Shown here: in pieces, positions 7,158 to 10,648 of the stretch
Layout of the letters: every line of letters begins with the position of its first letter
How positions within the stretch are numbered: the first letter of the stretch is position 1
From: Flavobacteriales bacterium UBA4011
GTDB taxonomy: Bacteria; Bacteroidota; Bacteroidia; Flavobacteriales_D; Crocinitomicaceae
Assembly: GCA_002384725.1 (NCBI GenBank)
Contig: DGBF01000029.1
Span: 10,722 to 21,369, forward strand
DNA length: 10,648 nucleotides
Direction of reading: 5' to 3'
Translations under genes and position numbers: made by a program
Notes under the pieces: model-generated
Told to the model about the DNA's origin: nothing
Seen by the model: only the letters and a program-made list of their open reading frames with translations
Database searches by the model: none

Positions 7158-8102
7158 ATGATTTGGATTTTATTTTTAATTCTTGTTTTCGCACTTCTAG
7201 CTCTAGATTTAGGAGTTTTTCACAAAGAAAATCACAAGGTTTCCATGAAGGAGTCATTGAAATGGGCATCCATTTGGGTCACCTTGGCGCTTCTTTTTGG
7301 TATAGTCGTTTATTGGATTTATGATGTCAATTGGTTTGAAATCAACAAACTAAACACACCACCTGGACAGGCCATGCTCGATTATTATACTGGTTATTTA
7401 ATTGAGGAATCTTTGAGTTTGGATAATATTTTCGTTATCGCGCTCGTCTTTAAATATTTTAAGATCGAAGGTAAATTTCAACACAACATCTTGTTTTGGG
7501 GAATTATTGGTGCCGTTGTTTTTCGATTAATCATGATTTTGGTTGGTGCTGCATTGGTCCACAACTTTGAATGGATTACCTATGTCTTTGGAGGAATTCT
7601 GGTCTATTCCGCGTTGAAAATGATATTCGAAAAGGAAGAAAGTGAAGATTTTAAGGAAGGAATTGCTGTTCGTTTATTATCGAAAGTGGTTAAGATCGAT
7701 TGGACAATTCGTGATGGTCGCTACTTTTTTGTTCACAATGGAAAACGTGTCGCAACGGCTTTTTTCGCTGCTTTGATTGTTGTGGAATTTTCCGATATCA
7801 TTTTTGCCGTCGATTCCATTCCCGCTATCTTCTCCATAACAAAAGATCCGTTTATTGTTTTCACTTCTAATATTTTTGCCATTTTGGGATTGAGAAACTT
7901 GTATTTCTTTTTGGCCGGCATGATGGACAAATTCCATTACATGAAATACGCTTTAATCGGTGTTTTACTTTTCGTTGGAACAAAAATGTTGATTGTTCAT
8001 TTCTATAAAATTTCGACACCAATCAGTTTGTTCACGATTTTAGGTTGTTTGGTCGGTGGCGTCATTTTTTCTATTTACAAAGGACGACACGAAAAAGCAT
8101 AA
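7158..8102 (+). CDS. alx: Alx/TerC family integral membrane protein
   Basis: Polytopic inner membrane protein of the TerC superfamily, 314 aa, close to E. coli Alx (321 aa), which is linked to Mn2+ export and alkaline response. The two repeated acidic membrane motifs are present: GYLIEESLSLDNIFV (79-93, with Glu83, Glu84, Asp89 and Asn90) and VVEFSDIIFAVDSIPAIF (208-225, with Glu210, Asp213 and Asp219). About eight hydrophobic segments are separated by a charged loop (157-200) containing DGRYFFVHNGKR. The N-terminal LDLGVFHK is also typical. The frame can be extended 11 codons upstream to a TTG at 7125-7127, but that codon is the end of the -7 box, so the ATG at 7158 is preferred. dinB follows after 10 bp, which suggests a shared transcript. 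The metal specificity cannot be told from the sequence. Confidence 0.93.
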   Translation: MIWILFLILVFALLALDLGVFHKENHKVSMKESLKWASIWVTLALLFGIVVYWIYDVNWFEINKLNTPPGQAMLDYYTGYLIEESLSLDNIFVIALVFKYFKIEGKFQHNILFWGIIGAVVFRLIMILVGAALVHNFEWITYVFGGILVYSALKMIFEKEESEDFKEGIAVRLLSKVVKIDWTIRDGRYFFVHNGKRVATAFFAALIVVEFSDIIFAVDSIPAIFSITKDPFIVFTSNIFAILGLRNLYFFLAGMMDKFHYMKYALIGVLLFVGTKMLIVHFYKISTPISLFTILGCLVGGVIFSIYKGRHEKA

Positions 8103-8112
8103 TTTCCACATT

Positions 8113-9183
8113 TTGAGAAAGATTATACATATCGACATGGATGCCTTTTATGCTTCTGTCGAGCAACGAGATAATCCAGAACTAAAAGGAAAGCCTGTTG
8201 CAGTAGGAGGTGGTGGAGAAAGAGGTGTCGTCGCGGCCGCCAGTTACGAAGCACGAACATTTGGTGTTCGTTCCGCCATGATTGGTAGACGTGCCAAAGA
8301 GCTTTGTCCCGAATTGATTTTTGTTCGACCCAGATTTGAGGAGTATAAAAAAGTGTCCAATCAAATCCGAGCGGTTTTTCAGCAGTACACAGATATTATT
8401 GAACCTTTGTCTTTAGATGAAGCATATTTGGACATTACAGAGAACAAAATGCGCATGAATTCGGCCACTTTCCTCGCTCAGTCGATTAAGACGGACATTT
8501 TTAATGCAACGAATCTTCGCGCTTCAGCAGGAGTTTCGTACAATAAATTCTTGGCTAAATTGGCGTCAGACGAAGACAAACCGAATGGACTTTTCGTCAT
8601 TACTCCTGAAGAAGGAAAAGTATATGTAGAACAATTACCTATCCATAAGTTTCATGGAGTAGGAAAGGCTACAGCAGAGCGGATGAAAGAAATTGGGATT
8701 TTTAAAGGCAAGGATTTGTTAGCTTTTTCAGAAAAAGAATTGAAAAAATATTTCGGGAAATCAGGTGGATTCTTTTTTAAGATTGCGCGAGGAATAGACA
8801 ACAGAGAAGTTCGATCGGAGCACGAGCGAAAATCCGTTGGAGTAGAAAATACCTTTCGAGAAAATATTTCCGATGACATGTTGCTTTGGGAAGAAGCGAA
8901 ACGATTACTGAAAACACTTTGGTCGCGACAGGTAAAAGCGGACAAAAAGGGGAGAACCTTAAGTCTAAAGATTCGATTCGCTGATTTTCAGACTTTGTCG
9001 CGTAGTAAAACGGTGGAAACTGAAATAGATTCTGAAAAGGCCCTGATGGAAATTGCTGTGGAATTGTACAACGAGATGTTGCCCTTGGAAAATCCTGTGC
9101 GGTTGATTGGGTATTCCCTAAGTTCATTTGATAAGTTGGATCTGCCTGTGAAGGCAGAGACGCAGATGACCTTACATTTTTGA
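8113..9183 (+). CDS. dinB: DNA polymerase IV (Y family)
   Basis: Error-prone translesion polymerase. Starting at the TTG at 8113 the protein is 356 aa and opens MRKIIHIDMDAFYASVEQ, matching the usual DinB N-terminus residue for residue. Catalytic acids are Asp8 and Asp102/Glu103 (PLSLDEAYLDIT). The steric gate position is Tyr13. RGVVAAASYEARTFGVRS (37-54) lines the nucleotide site, and ASAGVSYNKFLAKLASDEDKP completes the palm. A helix-hairpin-helix (HGVGKATAERMKEIG) lies at about 181-195, and the little finger domain follows. The protein ends with QMTLHF, a beta-clamp binding motif at the extreme C-terminus. No ATG is in frame before codon 9. A GTG at 8056 would add 19 residues and overlap alx by 47 bp, but that extension lacks family character. 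The gene ends 7 bp from the convergent T9SS remnant. Confidence 0.95.
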   Translation: MRKIIHIDMDAFYASVEQRDNPELKGKPVAVGGGGERGVVAAASYEARTFGVRSAMIGRRAKELCPELIFVRPRFEEYKKVSNQIRAVFQQYTDIIEPLSLDEAYLDITENKMRMNSATFLAQSIKTDIFNATNLRASAGVSYNKFLAKLASDEDKPNGLFVITPEEGKVYVEQLPIHKFHGVGKATAERMKEIGIFKGKDLLAFSEKELKKYFGKSGGFFFKIARGIDNREVRSEHERKSVGVENTFRENISDDMLLWEEAKRLLKTLWSRQVKADKKGRTLSLKIRFADFQTLSRSKTVETEIDSEKALMEIAVELYNEMLPLENPVRLIGYSLSSFDKLDLPVKAETQMTLHF

Positions 9184-9190
9184 TTGGAAA

Positions 9191-9559
9191 TCAGAATTTA
9201 ATCGCCTTCTTTATTTCACTTTGATTTTCTTTCGTAGTCACCTTAATTAAATACTGGCCTTTATCTTTTAGATATTTCCCTATTTCAATTTGGTTGTCAC
9301 CCGTTGTAAAGGCAAATTGGATCTTTTCAACAACTATTCGACCTTGAACATCAAATATTTCAATTGATACTTCGGTAACAATATCAGAGTGGTAAAAAAC
9401 ACCAAGTTCTTGGGTGAAAGGGTTAGGCACCAATTCAAAAGAAGTTGTTGAGGCATTTTTATCAAGATTTAAAAAACCAGAAACAGTAACAGGAATAAGC
9501 TGTGTGTTCGCAACAATTGCAATCGTAAATGTAAGACTTTCTACTGGATTTCGGAAGGC
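9191..9559 (-). pseudogene. Remnant of a type IX-secreted protein (C-terminal sorting domain only)
   Basis: The frame is open from a TAG at 9560-9562 to the TGA at 9191 (122 codons) with no ATG. Its last 80 residues form a type A sorting domain for the type IX secretion system: VPNPFTQEL, then IEIFDVQGRIVVEK, a GDNQIEI strand, KGQYLIKV, and the terminal KKAIKF. Before it comes a Thr/Val/Ile-rich stretch ending in a polar linker (NLDKNASTTSFEL), as expected for the end of a secreted beta-sandwich protein. Upstream of the TAG the same frame continues for 23 codons (HWQAGMQHKIYSGG and neighbours) to another stop, so the cargo part is missing or decayed. A signal peptide is absent, so it could not be secreted as it stands. 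A short expressed protein from the TTG at 9431 is unlikely. Confidence 0.75.
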
Positions 9560-9583
9560 CTAGCCACCAGAATATATCTTGTG

Positions 9584-9607
9584 TTGCATTCCTGCCTGCC
9601 AATGCAA
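9584..9607. repeat. Small perfect inverted repeat in the dinB-CBS gap
   Basis: TTGCATT (9584-9590) pairs with AATGCAA (9601-9607) around a 10-base C-rich loop, CCTGCCTGCC. The stem is short and AT-rich, and no clean T-run follows on either strand, so a terminator is doubtful. It lies inside the decayed upstream part of the T9SS remnant. Confidence 0.35.
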
Positions 9608-9657
9608 TTTATAATTTTCAAATCTACTCCTTCATGTAATTATTTCTAATAAAACGG

Positions 9658-9665
9658 TACCTTTG
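9658..9665 (+). promoter_or_regulatory. Candidate -7 box for the CBS-like gene
   Basis: TACCTTTG is an exact match to TAnnTTTG. It lies 17 bp before the ATG at 9683, giving a leader of roughly 10-13 nt, too short for a SAM or similar riboswitch. No good -33 TTTG is seen about 20 bp upstream. Confidence 0.4.
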
Positions 9666-9682
9666 CCCTCAAATAAAATCGC

Positions 9683-10648
9683 ATGAAATTCTATAAAGAT
9701 ATCCTTGGAACTATAGGAAACACTCCATTGGTTCGTTTAAATAAACTCACAAAAGACGTTCCAGCATTGGTTCTTGCTAAGGTTGAGACAACGAATCCTG
9801 GCAACTCTGTAAAGGACCGAATGGCAATTAAAATGATCGAGGATGCTGAAGCTGATGGACGATTGAAGCCTGGTGGAACAATAATCGAAGGAACCTCTGG
9901 AAATACAGGAATGGGATTGGCACTTGGTGCAATTATCAAAGGATACAAATTAATTTGTGTGTTAAATGACAAACAGTCCAAAGAAAAAATGGATATTCTA
10001 CGCGCTGTTGGAGCAGAAGTTGTGGTTTGTCCTACGGCAGTTGAACCGTCTGATCCTCGATCATATTATAGCGTTTCAAAACGTTTAGCGGTTGAAATTC
10101 CAAATTCATGGTATGTGAATCAATACGATAATCCGTCAAACGCTATTGCACATTACGAATCGACAGGACCTGAAATTTGGGAACAAACTGAAGGGAAAAT
10201 AACCCATTTTGTAGTTGGAGTTGGAACAGGAGGAACGATTTCAGGTGTTGGGAAATATTTAAAAGAGAAGAATCCAAATATCAAAATATTAGGAATCGAC
10301 ACCTATGGTTCGGTATTTAAAAAGTACAAGGAAACTGGTATTTTCGATGAAAACGAAATTTATCCCTATATCACAGAGGGAATAGGTGAAGACATTTTAC
10401 CCGAAAATGTTGATTTTGACGTAATCGATCATTTTGAAAAAGTAACGGATAAAGATGCAGCTGTTTACACACGGAAAATTGCACGCGAAGAAGGAATCTT
10501 TGTTGGTAATTCGGCTGGTGCAGCTATAAAAGGTATTCTTCAGATGAAGGACATGTTCAAACCAGACGACGTTGTTGTTGTTTTGTTCCACGATCATGGA
10601 AGTCGATATCTTGGTAAGATGTTCAACGATGATTGGATGCGCGAGAGA
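9683..10648 (+). CDS. Cystathionine beta-synthase / cysteine synthase family enzyme (partial)
   Basis: PLP enzyme of fold type II acting in sulfur amino acid metabolism; 322 codons are visible and the frame runs off the window. Lys44 in NPGNSVKDR is the expected Schiff-base lysine, EGTSGNTG (69-76) binds the substrate carboxylate, GTGGT (181-185) holds the PLP phosphate, and Ser277 in GNSAGAA should contact the pyridine nitrogen. The stretch PTAVEPSDPRSYYSV (117-131), the QYDNPSN that follows, and HDHGSRYLGKMFNDDWM near the visible end resemble cystathionine beta-synthases more than plain O-acetylserine sulfhydrylases. Bacteroidota homologues of this type usually continue with a pair of CBS domains, which would lie beyond the window edge; this is inference. 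The reading opens at ATG 9683, 17 bp after a TAnnTTTG box. Cysteine synthase activity remains possible. Confidence 0.92.
   Translation, partial: MKFYKDILGTIGNTPLVRLNKLTKDVPALVLAKVETTNPGNSVKDRMAIKMIEDAEADGRLKPGGTIIEGTSGNTGMGLALGAIIKGYKLICVLNDKQSKEKMDILRAVGAEVVVCPTAVEPSDPRSYYSVSKRLAVEIPNSWYVNQYDNPSNAIAHYESTGPEIWEQTEGKITHFVVGVGTGGTISGVGKYLKEKNPNIKILGIDTYGSVFKKYKETGIFDENEIYPYITEGIGEDILPENVDFDVIDHFEKVTDKDAAVYTRKIAREEGIFVGNSAGAAIKGILQMKDMFKPDDVVVVLFHDHGSRYLGKMFNDDWMRER

Noticed and set aside
8777..9127. Minus-strand open frame of 116 codons
   Set aside because: It is the antisense shadow of the dinB C-terminal region; no protein features are seen.
9184..9190. Intrinsic terminator between convergent dinB and the T9SS remnant
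   Set aside because: The gap is only 7 bp and shows no stem followed by a T-run on either strand.
9191..9433. A standalone 80-aa gene starting at the TTG at 9431
   Set aside because: The reading frame clearly continues upstream as protein-like sequence, and the TTG lies within the conserved start of the sorting domain, so it is a fragment of a longer frame.
9691..9981. Minus-strand open frame of 96 codons
   Set aside because: It is antisense to the strongly conserved start of the CBS-like gene.

Overview
The window looks like chromosomal DNA of a Bacteroidota, most likely a flavobacterial (Fluviicola/Crocinitomicaceae-like) species. The evidence is a low G+C, AT-rich sequence, a C-terminal type IX secretion (Por) sorting domain that is specific to this phylum, several TAnnTTTG boxes of the Bacteroidota sigma-ABfr promoter type just upstream of genes, few Shine-Dalgarno sequences, and protein variants typical of the phylum. 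The family assignment is an inference; the phylum is fairly secure.

Layout. Positions 1-7052 are read entirely on the minus strand. From upstream to downstream these genes are uvrB (5022-7052), a small DUF3817 membrane protein (4714-5025, ATGA overlap with uvrB), comB (3977-4696), a zinc-dependent phospholipase C / S1-P1 nuclease-like protein (2992-3999, overlapping comB by 23 bp), ttcA (2123-2905), and an ABC exporter of the NatAB type (natA 1194-1970 and natB 7-1197, ATGA overlap). Two short gaps in this block hold repeats: a nested inverted repeat (2012-2112) and a heptamer tandem repeat (2951-2984), both built from the word GTCAA/TTGAC. Divergent from uvrB, on the plus strand, lie an Alx/TerC membrane protein (7158-8102) and dinB, DNA polymerase IV (8113-9183). 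Convergent with dinB is a broken minus-strand reading frame carrying only the C-terminal secretion signal of a type IX secreted protein (9191-9559). The window ends inside a plus-strand cystathionine beta-synthase/cysteine synthase gene (9683 to the edge).

How the genes relate. Most are housekeeping: nucleotide excision repair (UvrB), translesion synthesis (DinB), tRNA 2-thiocytidine formation (TtcA), sulfur amino acid metabolism (CBS-type enzyme), metal or redox homeostasis (Alx/TerC), and export (NatAB). UvrB and DinB lie close together on opposite sides of a divergent promoter region, but I see no LexA-type operator. The less ordinary parts are the overlapping comB/zinc-hydrolase pair in a non-methanogen, the DUF3817 gene coupled to uvrB, the two GTCAA-based repeats, and the orphan secretion domain. 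I see no mobile element, CRISPR array, tRNA or rRNA, and no convincing new multi-gene system. Three starts differ from the longest reading frame: comB, alx and dinB. The reasons are given under each gene.
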